Shown here in pieces: positions 14,542-22,821 of a stretch of DNA of 40,133 bases. Location of the stretch: assembly GCA_022826645.1 (NCBI GenBank), contig JAJDUM010000005.1:1-40133 (forward strand), in the 5' to 3' direction. Each line of letters begins with the position of its first letter. The stretch's first letter is position 1. This stretch comes from Candidatus Poribacteria bacterium. GTDB taxonomy: Bacteria > Poribacteria > WGA-4E > PCPOR2b. Position numbers and translations under genes: made by a program. The notes under the pieces are model-generated. The model had not been told where the DNA came from, did no database searches, and saw nothing but the letters and a program-made list of their open reading frames with translations.

Positions 14542-15237
14542 ATGTCGAACCAATTCCGACAAGATCTGCAGCAGACACTGCTTCAGCACGGCTTTTCCCT
14601 AGATCCGGTACAGCTTGATCAGTTTGTTATTTACTGGAGTGAACTCAAACGCTGGAATTCACGGATGAACTTGACTTCCATCCGGGCGGATCAAGAAATT
14701 ATTGTAAAGCATTTCCTTGATTCGCTAAGTGTGCTACAATATTTTGACATCAAACCCGGAGATTCAGTCATCGATATCGGGACGGGTGCAGGTTTTCCGG
14801 GGCTGCCGATTAAAATCTATATCCCTGATATTAAGTTAGTCCTAGTTGAGCCTTCATCAAAGAAGGTAAGTTTCCTGCGGTTCCTTATTTCCCAATTGAA
14901 CCGGAACCGCCAATCAGATACCACCAACGTGTGGGAGCCGCCCCGTATCGTCTCCCAACGGGCGGAAGAATGCGCTACTGACGATCAGCACATAACCGCT
15001 TACGATTGGGTCTTGACCCGTTATGTCGCTTCTATAGAGGATTCGGCGGTCTACTGTCTGCCGCTATTGAAGCCAAATGGAATATGGGTTGCTTACAAGT
15101 CACCTGATGTGCAACACGAAATTCAGCAAGCAACCCCTAAATTACAATCACTGGAGGCTAGGGATGACATTATTATCAATAGCCACATCCCTAAGCTAAA
15201 TCGGGCTTACGTTGTCATACAACAAGGAGTTTGTTAG
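14542..15237 (+). CDS. rsmG: 16S rRNA m7G527 methyltransferase RsmG (GidB)
   Basis: A 231-residue SAM enzyme that methylates G527 of 16S rRNA in the 530 loop. Visible: W-NxxMNLTSIRxxxEIxxKHFLDSL near residues 38-62, and motif I SVIDIGTGAGFPGLPI near 76-91, followed by the acidic LVEPSSKK region. It is slightly longer than average because of an insert after about residue 120 (RNRQSDTTNVWEPPR). The ATG overlaps the last base of the decayed hicA reading frame (TGATG). The stop TAG is followed directly by the ATG of the STAS gene, so translation of these two is probably coupled. Confidence 0.95.
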   Translation: MSNQFRQDLQQTLLQHGFSLDPVQLDQFVIYWSELKRWNSRMNLTSIRADQEIIVKHFLDSLSVLQYFDIKPGDSVIDIGTGAGFPGLPIKIYIPDIKLVLVEPSSKKVSFLRFLISQLNRNRQSDTTNVWEPPRIVSQRAEECATDDQHITAYDWVLTRYVASIEDSAVYCLPLLKPNGIWVAYKSPDVQHEIQQATPKLQSLEARDDIIINSHIPKLNRAYVVIQQGVC

Positions 15238-15576
15238 ATGTTTGAAACATCAATCAGCCATAATGATGTACCAATTCTCCGAATTGATGGGAAGATCATA
15301 GGGGGCGCAGCCAATGCGCTCAAACGTGAGATGGATAAACAGATTGAGCAGGGCAGAGGCGGTCTGGTCTTAGATATGGCGAGGGTCCCCCTGTTAGACA
15401 GCTCTGCACTGGGGATAATTATCGCGACCCTGCAATTCCTCAAGAAGATGAATGCGAAATTGGTCTTGCTCAATCCTCAACACACGGTCCTTGATGTCTT
15501 ACAGGTCACACGACTCAACACGATTCTTGAGGTCTATTCGGACGAAGAATCGGCAACGAGCGCATTTGGCTCATAG
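15238..15576 (+). CDS. STAS-domain anti-sigma factor antagonist (first copy)
   Basis: A 112-residue single STAS domain of the SpoIIAA/RsbV type. The phosphorylatable serine motif is intact (LLDSSALG, D54-S55-S56). In partner switching, the unphosphorylated form binds the anti-sigma kinase and frees its target; the kinase phosphorylates it and a PP2C phosphatase restores it. All those parts are encoded downstream here. Its ATG abuts the rsmG stop, and the histidine kinase gene begins 12 nt after its own stop. A second, sequence-distinct STAS protein is encoded at 19606. Confidence 0.93.
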   Translation: MFETSISHNDVPILRIDGKIIGGAANALKREMDKQIEQGRGGLVLDMARVPLLDSSALGIIIATLQFLKKMNAKLVLLNPQHTVLDVLQVTRLNTILEVYSDEESATSAFGS

Positions 15577-15588
15577 CAGAGACCTATC

Positions 15589-17889
15589 ATGAAACGTCTG
15601 CGTCTTGGAATGGGATTGCGCTGGCAACTCGTTCTGCTCTTCCTACTGGTATCGCTTATCCCCTTGCTTATCGTTGCCCTTTTTGCGCATTGGGCTGGGA
15701 AGCGTGCACTGAAAGATGAAGTCAGAAGAAACCTCGTCTCAGAGGCTGCAGAAAGAGTAGATTATGCGAACTATATGATTCGCGATGTGATTGATGATCG
15801 GCTTCCTCCGACTCGACTACGAAGTATAAGCAGAAGAATTGCATCCACCAACGATGATAACCGACTATCAACCCTCAAGAGTGCAAACGAAACCTTGCTG
15901 AACAGCAATGGCATTGCTCAGCTTGTCAGACGCGTCGGTGAACATCGCGAAATTATAATTACCAACAAACATCAGCAAGTCATCTATGCGACCGATGAAA
16001 AGCTACTCTTCGAGAAGATAGATGAACCGTGGTGGCGTGCGGCTTATGATAACGGTCTTGGTTATAGATGGATCGGAGATGTCGAATATGACACTGAAAC
16101 GCAGCAATATTCTTTGCCCGTAGTCACACCGATTCTGGGACCTCCGCCCGAATCGAAAGTAATTGGTGTATTAAGATTTGTCGCTCTACTCCCAAAATTC
16201 TCAGATGTCGTCAGTTCGAAAAGAGAGGGGCAAGAAGTCTGTCTCTTTAATCAGTACGGACGGATTATCTGCGCCTCTCCGGATAGCGGACACCAGTTCT
16301 CAGAGCGTATTGAAATGACCGAGGCTGCAGGGAACGCAATTAATGCGCGGGGTGAGAAATATTACGGAGCCGACATGAACGGGGAAACCGATGCACGAGG
16401 CGTAGAAAGGATTTATGGATGGGCACGCACGACAGAGTGGTACAATCAAGAAGAGCTTGATCAGCAGAACCCGACCGATCAAAGAAGATTGAACTTCCAA
16501 TTTAAGGACCAGAATTTCGCCAATTGGAGGATCTTGGTCTCCGTACCTACCTCGCTGGCATTCCGCGAAGTGACAAAATCCACAAAAATTATCTTGTGGT
16601 TCACGTTGATCTCCTGTTTGGTCGTTGTCGCGATTACTCTCGTTGTTTCCCAACGTATTGTAACGCCGATTCGGCAGGTCACCGGAGCAGCGCGCGCGAT
16701 CGGCCGTGGAGAGTTTGATCAGGAAATTCCTGTCACCAGCAGTGATGAAGTCGGCATATTAGCAGAAGAATTTAATTCCATGCGGTGGAATCTCAAAAGT
16801 GCGGTCGGAAAGCTGACTGAAGAAGAAAAGAAGATGACCGCTATTGTCAATAGTATTGCTGAAGGCTTAATTCTTGTAGATCCAAATAACCGGATACTCC
16901 ACATCAATCCCGCTGCCGAACGCCTGCTCGATCTCAGTCAAGATAGCATTGATAAGGATATTACCGAACTGATTCATAACGATGAATTGATTCAAATAGA
17001 GCAAACTCCTTCAAAGAACGAGGACGCGAATTTTGTCTCCGAAATTACTTTAATTCACCACGACGAGAAGCTGGTCCTCCGTACCATCGCCAGCCCGTTC
17101 CTTGACGAGAATGGGCAAACCCTTGGAACGGTCTACCTCTTTGAAGATGTTACCCGCGAAAAAGAAATTGATCAGATGAAATCCGATTTCATCTCGCTTG
17201 TCTCTCACGAGTTGCGTACACCACTAACCTCAATCATCGGCTTCGTCTCCTTCATTCTTGATGGCAAAGCAGGGGCAATTAACGACAGACAACGAAATAG
17301 CCTCGCTCGTGTCCAACGGCAATCGAAACGACTCGCTGCGCTCATCAACGATCTGCTCGATATCTCTCGAATTGAGTCCGGTCGGATACAGATGGAACAG
17401 GCACCAATTTCGATTTTAGACATTGTAACGCAACGGATTGAAGAGATTCGTCCCCAAGCCGATGAGAAATCGATTCAGTTGAACCTGACCGCCCCTGAAT
17501 CGGTGCCACAGATTTTCGGAGATGAGGCGCGCATGGGACAAGTGTTTACAAACCTGATCGGCAACGCTATCAAGTTTACACCGAATAACGGCGAAATCAG
17601 CGTCAAAGTTGAAGCCGATGGAAACCTTTTGCACGTTGAAGTTATTGATACGGGACCCGGTATTCCCCCAGAAGAACGCCAAAAAATATTCGACAAGTTT
17701 TACCAACTCAGCGACATTAGTACACGCCAGCAAGGCGGATCCGGTTTGGGGTTATCAATTAGCAAGAGTATCGTTGAAGCGCACGGCGGGAAATTGTGGA
17801 TCGACGATGGAAACCAAGGTAAAGGGAGCAATTTTCAGTTTGTGTTACCACTCGTTAGAGAAGATGATAATACAAAACGAGAAACATAA
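15589..17889 (+). CDS. Membrane sensor histidine kinase (extracytoplasmic sensor, HAMP, PAS, HisKA, HATPase)
   Basis: A 766-residue sensor kinase. A transmembrane segment at about 13-35 and another at about 333-355 bracket a sensing region of about 300 residues that looks Cache-like. HAMP follows at about 355-410 (VTPIRQVTGAARAIGRGEFD), then a PAS domain (about 418-520, beginning IVNSIAEGLILVDPNN). HisKA carries SHELRTPLTS with phospho-acceptor H540. The HATPase shows the N-box NLIGNAIKFTP (about 656-666), DTGPGIPPEE and GSGLGLSISKSI. It should phosphorylate the response regulator-phosphatase encoded 14 nt downstream. The ligand cannot be read from the sequence. Confidence 0.95.
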   Translation: MKRLRLGMGLRWQLVLLFLLVSLIPLLIVALFAHWAGKRALKDEVRRNLVSEAAERVDYANYMIRDVIDDRLPPTRLRSISRRIASTNDDNRLSTLKSANETLLNSNGIAQLVRRVGEHREIIITNKHQQVIYATDEKLLFEKIDEPWWRAAYDNGLGYRWIGDVEYDTETQQYSLPVVTPILGPPPESKVIGVLRFVALLPKFSDVVSSKREGQEVCLFNQYGRIICASPDSGHQFSERIEMTEAAGNAINARGEKYYGADMNGETDARGVERIYGWARTTEWYNQEELDQQNPTDQRRLNFQFKDQNFANWRILVSVPTSLAFREVTKSTKIILWFTLISCLVVVAITLVVSQRIVTPIRQVTGAARAIGRGEFDQEIPVTSSDEVGILAEEFNSMRWNLKSAVGKLTEEEKKMTAIVNSIAEGLILVDPNNRILHINPAAERLLDLSQDSIDKDITELIHNDELIQIEQTPSKNEDANFVSEITLIHHDEKLVLRTIASPFLDENGQTLGTVYLFEDVTREKEIDQMKSDFISLVSHELRTPLTSIIGFVSFILDGKAGAINDRQRNSLARVQRQSKRLAALINDLLDISRIESGRIQMEQAPISILDIVTQRIEEIRPQADEKSIQLNLTAPESVPQIFGDEARMGQVFTNLIGNAIKFTPNNGEISVKVEADGNLLHVEVIDTGPGIPPEERQKIFDKFYQLSDISTRQQGGSGLGLSISKSIVEAHGGKLWIDDGNQGKGSNFQFVLPLVREDDNTKRET

Positions 17890-17903
17890 GGGAGTACTCA
17901 ATA

Positions 17904-19085
17904 ATGTCTGAGACAATCCTCGCCGTGGACGATGATATTGATATTCTTGAATTAATTCAGATGAGTCTCGAGGCTGAAGGATTCGATGTTATCACAGCAA
18001 ACGATGGAATGAGCGGATTAGAAAAAGCCAGAACACATTCACCGGATCTCATCCTCCTCGATCTGATGATGCCGGTGATGGATGGGTTTGAAGTAATAGG
18101 TAAATTGAAAGCGGACGAGCAAACCCGCGCGATCCCTGTCATCATGCTCACAGCGCGAGCGCAGACGCACGAGAGAGTTCAGGGATTGCACGCGGGGGCA
18201 GATGACTACGTCACAAAACCCTTCGATCTCGATGAACTGACAGCACGGATTGAGGCCGTACTCGGACGGACCCTCCCAACCAAATATATCAACCCACTTA
18301 TTAGTACAATGGGAGATTGGTTCACTGAGGAAGGTGTCGAACAACTCGCTTCGCACCTCGAAGCTGCGGCGATGATACAACAGAACTTGATACCCAAACA
18401 AGCTCCCAACGTACCCGGATTTGATATCGCTGGCTTTCTACGAAGCTCAATGACAGTATCGGGTGATTTCTACGACTTCATTCCGTTAGACAATAATCGT
18501 TTAGGCATAGCGATCGCCGATGTTCGCGGAAAAGGAATCCCGGCCGCCCTACTGATGGTAATGATTCGGACAATCCTCCGGCTCATCTGTCGTGAAGAAA
18601 CTTCGCCCGCCGCTGCGCTTAAGCGGATCAATGACCTCCTAGCAATCGACACTGATCCGGATCTGTTCGCAACAATGGTCTACGGAATCTTGGATTCCGC
18701 AGCGAAGACCTTTACCTATTCAAGCGCAGGGCACTGCTACCCGCTGCATCTGAAAAATGGAGGGACAGAGGTAGACGAGCTAAAGGAAGGAGGCATGCTG
18801 CTAGGAACCTTCGGACACGCCGTATTTGAATCAGAAACGATTCCTCTTGCCCCGGGTGATGAACTCCTCCTCTATACGGACGGGGTCACCGAAGCCGAGC
18901 GGAAGTCGGATGAAACCTTCTACGGTGAAGAGCGGCTCGCCGCGATCCTTGAATCAAATAGCCACCAACCCGCTGAAACGTTTTGCCAAACCATTGAAAC
19001 AGCGCTCTTTGACTTTAGCGGAACCGATCATCGGGACGACGATGTCACCATTGTCGTTATAAAAGCGACAGACGGAAAGGAATAA
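17904..19085 (+). CDS. Response regulator fused to PP2C (RsbU/SpoIIE-type) phosphatase
   Basis: A 393-residue protein. The receiver domain (1-120) has the acidic pocket D9-D11, phospho-acceptor D53 (LILLDLMMP) and K105 (TKPFD). A linker runs to about 150. The phosphatase domain starts LEAAAMIQQNLIP and has metal ligands in SGDFYDF (D188) and IADVRGKGIPAAL (D206), then SSAGHCYPL, LLLYTDGVTEA and a terminal DDDVTIVVI. Phosphorylation at D53 should switch the phosphatase, which would dephosphorylate a STAS protein. This couples the two-component sensor to partner switching. GGGAG precedes the ATG. The stop is 4 nt before the next gene. Confidence 0.95.
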   Translation: MSETILAVDDDIDILELIQMSLEAEGFDVITANDGMSGLEKARTHSPDLILLDLMMPVMDGFEVIGKLKADEQTRAIPVIMLTARAQTHERVQGLHAGADDYVTKPFDLDELTARIEAVLGRTLPTKYINPLISTMGDWFTEEGVEQLASHLEAAAMIQQNLIPKQAPNVPGFDIAGFLRSSMTVSGDFYDFIPLDNNRLGIAIADVRGKGIPAALLMVMIRTILRLICREETSPAAALKRINDLLAIDTDPDLFATMVYGILDSAAKTFTYSSAGHCYPLHLKNGGTEVDELKEGGMLLGTFGHAVFESETIPLAPGDELLLYTDGVTEAERKSDETFYGEERLAAILESNSHQPAETFCQTIETALFDFSGTDHRDDDVTIVVIKATDGKE

Positions 19086-19089
19086 CGGC

Positions 19090-19533
19090 GTGGGACCGGC
19101 AACCGAGCAAGTCATTTATCTTGAACTTCCAAGCGCAATACAGCACGTTTACCTGTTAGATACACTCATCGTCGATATCCTCAACGAAATGGATTTCGAT
19201 GAAGAAACGACTGAACAGGTTATCTTAGCAGTTATCGAAGCCGGTACAAATGCAATCAAGCATGGAAACCAAGAAGATTTGAACAAAAGTGCTCACTTTA
19301 AGTTCATCATCCACCCTGATAAACTCACGATCATTGTCCAAGATGAAGGGAACGGTTTCAAGCGGGAGGAGGTTCCGGATCCGTTGAACCCAGAAAATCT
19401 CTTAAAAAGTAGCGGCAGAGGCATTTTTCTGATGGAGTCATGCATGGACTCTGTCACTTTCGAACAATCAGGGACAATTGTTAAAATGGTTAAGCATAAA
19501 TCATTAACTGAACAGAAATGCGAATCGGTGTAA
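19090..19533 (+). CDS. RsbW/SpoIIAB-type serine kinase (anti-sigma factor-like)
   Basis: A 147-residue GHKL ATPase of the anti-sigma factor serine kinase group. N-box VIEAGTNAIKHGN (E50, N54), G1 DEGNGF (85-90) and G2 SGRGIFLM (108-115) are intact. Such proteins bind either a sigma factor or another target, and phosphorylate the STAS antagonist. The start is GTG at 19090 with AAGGA inside the end of the preceding gene. The target is unknown, because no sigma factor is encoded in the window. It could act on a sigma factor encoded elsewhere, or on a non-sigma target, as seen in some output-switch systems. Confidence 0.93.
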   Translation: MGPATEQVIYLELPSAIQHVYLLDTLIVDILNEMDFDEETTEQVILAVIEAGTNAIKHGNQEDLNKSAHFKFIIHPDKLTIIVQDEGNGFKREEVPDPLNPENLLKSSGRGIFLMESCMDSVTFEQSGTIVKMVKHKSLTEQKCESV

Positions 19534-19605
19534 TTTGGGTTAGTATTAGAAAAACAGAGCAGCCCCATGGGTTGACTTCACCTTAAAATTCAAGGAGACC
19601 GTCAA

Positions 19606-19962
19606 ATGACTGTAGATATTCGCAAAAAAGAAGGTGTTACAATTCTGGATATTGAGGGAAGAATTATAGGGTCCGATAGTTTAGCCCTCAAGAATATCAT
19701 TGATGAGCAAGTTGCTGAGGCTGAAGAAGGGGAAGCTAAAATTTTGCTGAACCTCGCAGATGTACGTATGGTAGATAGTTCTGGTCTTGGTATCATTGTT
19801 GCCACCTATACAGCTGTTCAAAAGAAGGGCGGACGGATTGCCTTACTGCATCCCGGCGGAAACATCAGAAGCTTAATTGTCATGGCAAAGCTAGTCACCA
19901 TCTTTGACCGATATGAGGACGAAGACGAAGCGATCGCCAGTTTCCACAAATCCAATAACTAA
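19606..19962 (+). CDS. STAS-domain anti-sigma factor antagonist (second copy)
   Basis: A 118-residue STAS protein with the serine motif MVDSSGLG (D57-S58-S59). AAGGAG precedes the ATG. It is nearer to classical RsbV than the first copy, whose motif is DSSALG. Having two STAS proteins with one kinase and one phosphatase suggests either competition for the kinase or separate outputs. It lies 72 nt after the kinase gene and closes the regulatory block. Confidence 0.94.
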   Translation: MTVDIRKKEGVTILDIEGRIIGSDSLALKNIIDEQVAEAEEGEAKILLNLADVRMVDSSGLGIIVATYTAVQKKGGRIALLHPGGNIRSLIVMAKLVTIFDRYEDEDEAIASFHKSNN

Positions 19963-20106
19963 CATCCTTTACGGGATAATACTGTTCGCCGCGGATTGAT
20001 AAAATCGCAGCATATCTTTAATGTCGTGGATCGGTGAATTACCCAGCGAACTGATAGCTGGGGGTTCACCGCCTATCCCGACTAGCCCTGAGGGAATGTA
20101 AGCACT

Positions 20107-20910
20107 GTGGCACTGCACAAAGATAGGAATAGGGAGCTGTGGAATAAGTGTACAAACTGTGGAGAACTTGTATTCAAGCAGGCACTCGAACGCAACATCC
20201 ATACCTGTCCAAATTGCGATTACTATTCTCCGATGCCTGCCGATAGTCGGCTTCGCCATTTATTCGATTCGGAGGCAATATCGAATCTCCACCCGGCTTC
20301 GATCGACAAGCAATCATTAGATACTATTGGCATGACGGATCTCGTCAATCAAAACAGACCCCCAGATGAATCCCAATGGCTAATTGCCGCAGGCGAAGGC
20401 GTCATCTCAAATCACCCAGCCGTTCTTGCTGTTGTTGCCCCCTACGCTGTGCCACAACACGTCCATTTCATAACATTGCTGGTTACAATTCGCACTGCAC
20501 TACAGAAAAAACTACCACTTATCACGGTCTATCCAAGTGATGCACTTGCCAAGCAGGGATCCAATCCGCCGGAGCAGCCTGAACTGTTGACTGCTGAAAT
20601 GACATACCTGACTATTGAAATGGATAAGTTGTCTCAAGCCCGGCTGCCTCAGATAACGATTCTCACTGATCAAGATCGACGGACGGGATTTTTAACGCAG
20701 TTTCCATTGGGAGATCTCGTACTTGCAGAACTGAACCGACCTTCCGGCACGGCATCTGATAAACAGACTCGCTCGCCAAGTCGAGAAACCTCCCAAACCG
20801 AGTCTTCATCATCTGGTCATGCACAGTCCGACGTAAGCATAGATTCCTATGTTCAGCGTCAAGACCTCCCAACGAGACTTGGCAAATTACTTACTTTCTT
20901 CGCTGAATGA
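20107..20910 (+). CDS. AccD-like protein with zinc ribbon and degraded carboxyltransferase domain
   Basis: A 267-residue protein resembling the acetyl-CoA carboxylase beta subunit. The N-terminal zinc ribbon is intact: C15-x2-C18-x15-C34-x2-C37 in LWNKCTNCGEL and HTCPNC, the same spacing as in AccD, and is followed by a typical RLxxLFD. The rest follows the AccD fold order, but the catalytic segments are eroded: the expected SGGARMQEG region reads PSDALAKQG, and TTGGVTASF reads RRTGFLTQF. The C-terminal third is Ser/Thr/Gln-rich low complexity. I infer that it is not an active carboxyltransferase. The start is GTG with GAGGGAA upstream. The following lipoprotein gene is close or overlapping. 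Confidence 0.75.
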   Translation: MALHKDRNRELWNKCTNCGELVFKQALERNIHTCPNCDYYSPMPADSRLRHLFDSEAISNLHPASIDKQSLDTIGMTDLVNQNRPPDESQWLIAAGEGVISNHPAVLAVVAPYAVPQHVHFITLLVTIRTALQKKLPLITVYPSDALAKQGSNPPEQPELLTAEMTYLTIEMDKLSQARLPQITILTDQDRRTGFLTQFPLGDLVLAELNRPSGTASDKQTRSPSRETSQTESSSSGHAQSDVSIDSYVQRQDLPTRLGKLLTFFAE

Positions 20911-20963
20911 ACCTCTTATATTTGACGAATCACATTGTGCGTCTCACGTTTCAGACAGGAAAA

Positions 20964-21581
20964 ATGAAAAAAAATATACTATTGAATCTACAATTACTCG
21001 TTATAATATCCCTCGCAAATCTGGGGTGTGCAACGCTTCAGACTGCGTTTCAAACTGAACGTATCGTGCCCATCTTTGATCCGGAAGCGACCATCCTTCC
21101 GAGGTCAGGAACGGTCGCGTATGTCAAAAACGGTATCACGGCAATGGCAATTCCTCTGAACGATGTCAAAGCGGTGGATGCCTTTGGAATTATCGTTTTC
21201 AACAGCACAGACCATTGGATCTCTTTACGACAAGAGGACTGCTCGCTACTTGATCAATCAGGCAAAGTTTCCAAACCTATCCATAGATCGCAGCATACAT
21301 TTTATCTTGGGAAGAATTTCACACCGAAGATGCCACCTGAATTCCGAGAAGATTTTCGGGAGAACCGCGTACTCCGCTCCATGGGCGACCTTGTGGCACT
21401 GCCGAGTGAGGACGTACAAAAAACTACCATTATGCCGAGACGGCGGGTGCGATTCTTCCTGTATTTTCACAAGCGCAGTGTTGAATCATCAAATTTACGG
21501 ATCATTGTTCCCAAAGTCCATAGCGAATTTACCGACACAGAAACGACATTCGTATTTAAGTTTGAGGTCCAAAAAGGCTAA
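20964..21581 (+). CDS. Putative lipoprotein of unknown function
   Basis: A 205-residue protein. The chosen ATG at 20964 gives a clear lipoprotein signal: MKKN, a hydrophobic core, then LANLGC with lipidated Cys22. A longer in-frame start at 20907 (ATGA overlap with the AccD-like stop) would put 19 extra residues before the signal and is less likely. The mature part is mostly beta-like, has no known catalytic motif, and ends in a MPRRRVRFFLYFHKR basic stretch. I do not recognise a family. It lies between the AccD-like gene and the NHL propeller gene, all on one strand. Confidence 0.75.
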   Translation: MKKNILLNLQLLVIISLANLGCATLQTAFQTERIVPIFDPEATILPRSGTVAYVKNGITAMAIPLNDVKAVDAFGIIVFNSTDHWISLRQEDCSLLDQSGKVSKPIHRSQHTFYLGKNFTPKMPPEFREDFRENRVLRSMGDLVALPSEDVQKTTIMPRRRVRFFLYFHKRSVESSNLRIIVPKVHSEFTDTETTFVFKFEVQKG

Positions 21582-21606
21582 GCGGGTGTGCAAAAAACGG
21601 CAGAAA

Positions 21607-21693
21607 AGAAGGATGGAAGGAAAGATCGGAAGAACGGCAGGTGAGTTTCCCCCTTTCGTCTTTCTCCCACCCCTCCAACCTTCCAATCTTCCG
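21607..21693. repeat. Purine/pyrimidine inverted repeat upstream of the NHL gene
   Basis: A purine-rich arm (GAAGGATGGAAGGAAAGATC, continuing CGGAAG, 21607-21631) faces a pyrimidine-rich arm (CTCCAACCTTCCAATCTTCC ending at 21692) across about 40 nt. The pairing is imperfect but long. It fills the gap between the lipoprotein and the NHL gene and extends up to the NHL start codon, which it leaves without a normal ribosome site. It may be a mobile palindrome or a structured leader. Confidence 0.5.
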
Positions 21694-22755
21694 ATGTTCA
21701 ATCGCAGTTTTAGTTTCCTACCTTTACTACTGATTCTTTCTCTCTGTTTCAGTTGCGCTGCCCCCAATCCACCGGCCGCTGGGTTAACCGAAACTGGTCT
21801 GAAATCCTCCCTCGCGAAGACAGTAACCCCGCCCCAAATTGTCTCCTCTATCCAAGATCGACCTGCACCACCCATACTTAGCGTGAATTACATCAATACA
21901 CTGGGAGGCTCCGGTCAGGGAGCAGCGCTATTCTTGAGACCCGCGGGACTCGACCTTGACCATCGAGGAATGCTCTACGTAGCCGATTCGGGAAACAACC
22001 GCGTCCAAGTTGTCGATAGCGACGGAAACTTTATATCAGAATATGGCGTGCGCGGCTGGCGGACAGGAGAATTTGACAATCCGACCGATGTGGCTATCAA
22101 TTTTCAGCGTACCGAGCTCCTTTACGTCGCTGATACAGATAACCACCGAATCCAATACTGTAACTTGGTAGACAGAATCTTCTATGTCATGGCGGGCGGC
22201 AGATTGGGAGACAGCATTGAAGACGAGGACACTGAAATTGAGTTCGAGCTGCCCGGAGGCGTTAGCGTCGGACGAAATGGGGAAGTTTGTGTCGTCGATA
22301 CGGGCAACCACCGATTTATACTGTTCGATACGAACGGCACTCGTGTGTTGATGCGTGGGACCTTTGGCGAGGCAAGGCAACAGTTTCGTGACCCAACAGA
22401 CCTCGTCACAGACCCACACGGGAATATCTACATCGTCGATTCCGGCAACCATCGGATCAAGAAATACGACTTCAGCGGTAATCTAATCCAGATGTGGGGA
22501 ACTGAGGGGGCGGGTCCAGGGCAATTCGCAGAACCGCGTCACATCGACATCGACCGTTGGGGGTATCTCTATGTAACGGATCGAAGAAATCAGCGGGTTC
22601 AAATCTTCACAAAGGACGGAGAGACTGTAATGACCTTCGGAAACGAAACACTTGTTGAACCGGTCGGTATCGCAATCTCGAAAAACGATCTCGTCTTCGT
22701 GAGCGATGTTGCCGCGAATGATATTAAGGTTTTTCAGATTGCCTATCGCCCCTGA
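21694..22755 (+). CDS. NHL-repeat beta-propeller lipoprotein
   Basis: A 353-residue exported propeller. The ATG at 21694 gives a signal peptide ending in LSLCFSC (Cys21); the frame is open further upstream, but that stretch is the inverted repeat and looks non-coding. Six NHL-type blades follow, with the repeating pattern P-x-x-(I/V)-x-(V/D)...(L/I)Y(V/I)(A/V)DxxNHR(I/V)Q, for example LYVADSGNNRVQ, LYVADTDNHRIQ, CVVDTGNHRF, IYIVDSGNHRIK and LYVTDRRNQRVQ. NHL propellers bind proteins or other ligands rather than catalyse in most cases. It probably belongs to the same transcript as the AccD-like and lipoprotein genes. Confidence 0.9.
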   Translation: MFNRSFSFLPLLLILSLCFSCAAPNPPAAGLTETGLKSSLAKTVTPPQIVSSIQDRPAPPILSVNYINTLGGSGQGAALFLRPAGLDLDHRGMLYVADSGNNRVQVVDSDGNFISEYGVRGWRTGEFDNPTDVAINFQRTELLYVADTDNHRIQYCNLVDRIFYVMAGGRLGDSIEDEDTEIEFELPGGVSVGRNGEVCVVDTGNHRFILFDTNGTRVLMRGTFGEARQQFRDPTDLVTDPHGNIYIVDSGNHRIKKYDFSGNLIQMWGTEGAGPGQFAEPRHIDIDRWGYLYVTDRRNQRVQIFTKDGETVMTFGNETLVEPVGIAISKNDLVFVSDVAANDIKVFQIAYRP

Positions 22756-22821
22756 CATAGACCACAGGATAGGGCTGACATGTTAATTCGCGAGCAGAGT
22801 ATTTTATACGAGGAGGATACA

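Larger units (their letters stand above)
14168..14542 (+). pseudogene. hicA: hicA toxin, split by a 151-bp insertion and a second stop
   Basis: A TTG start at 14168, with GAGGT 5 nt upstream and overlapping the hicB stop, reads LARLRVLPDKSVCEIL. The frame is then broken by inserted DNA (14220-14370). Removing the insert and one flanking TA restores ACT AGG CAT, giving ILTRHGFVGVRRRDSYIVM, then TAG (14420-14422), then RKVAGSTLTAPVPNHKELHI and on to TGA at 14540-14542. This is a full 73-codon HicA: the double-stranded-RNA-binding-like mRNA interferase with the HGF and RKVAGSTLTxPVPxHKEL signatures. The motif usually reads GSHIVMQ; here the conserved His is Tyr and Gln became stop. The final TGA overlaps the rsmG start. 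Confidence 0.88.

Noticed and set aside
21163..21693. Long upstream extension of the NHL protein frame
   Set aside because: This open frame overlaps the lipoprotein gene and the purine/pyrimidine repeat and encodes no conserved residues. The signal peptide begins at 21694.
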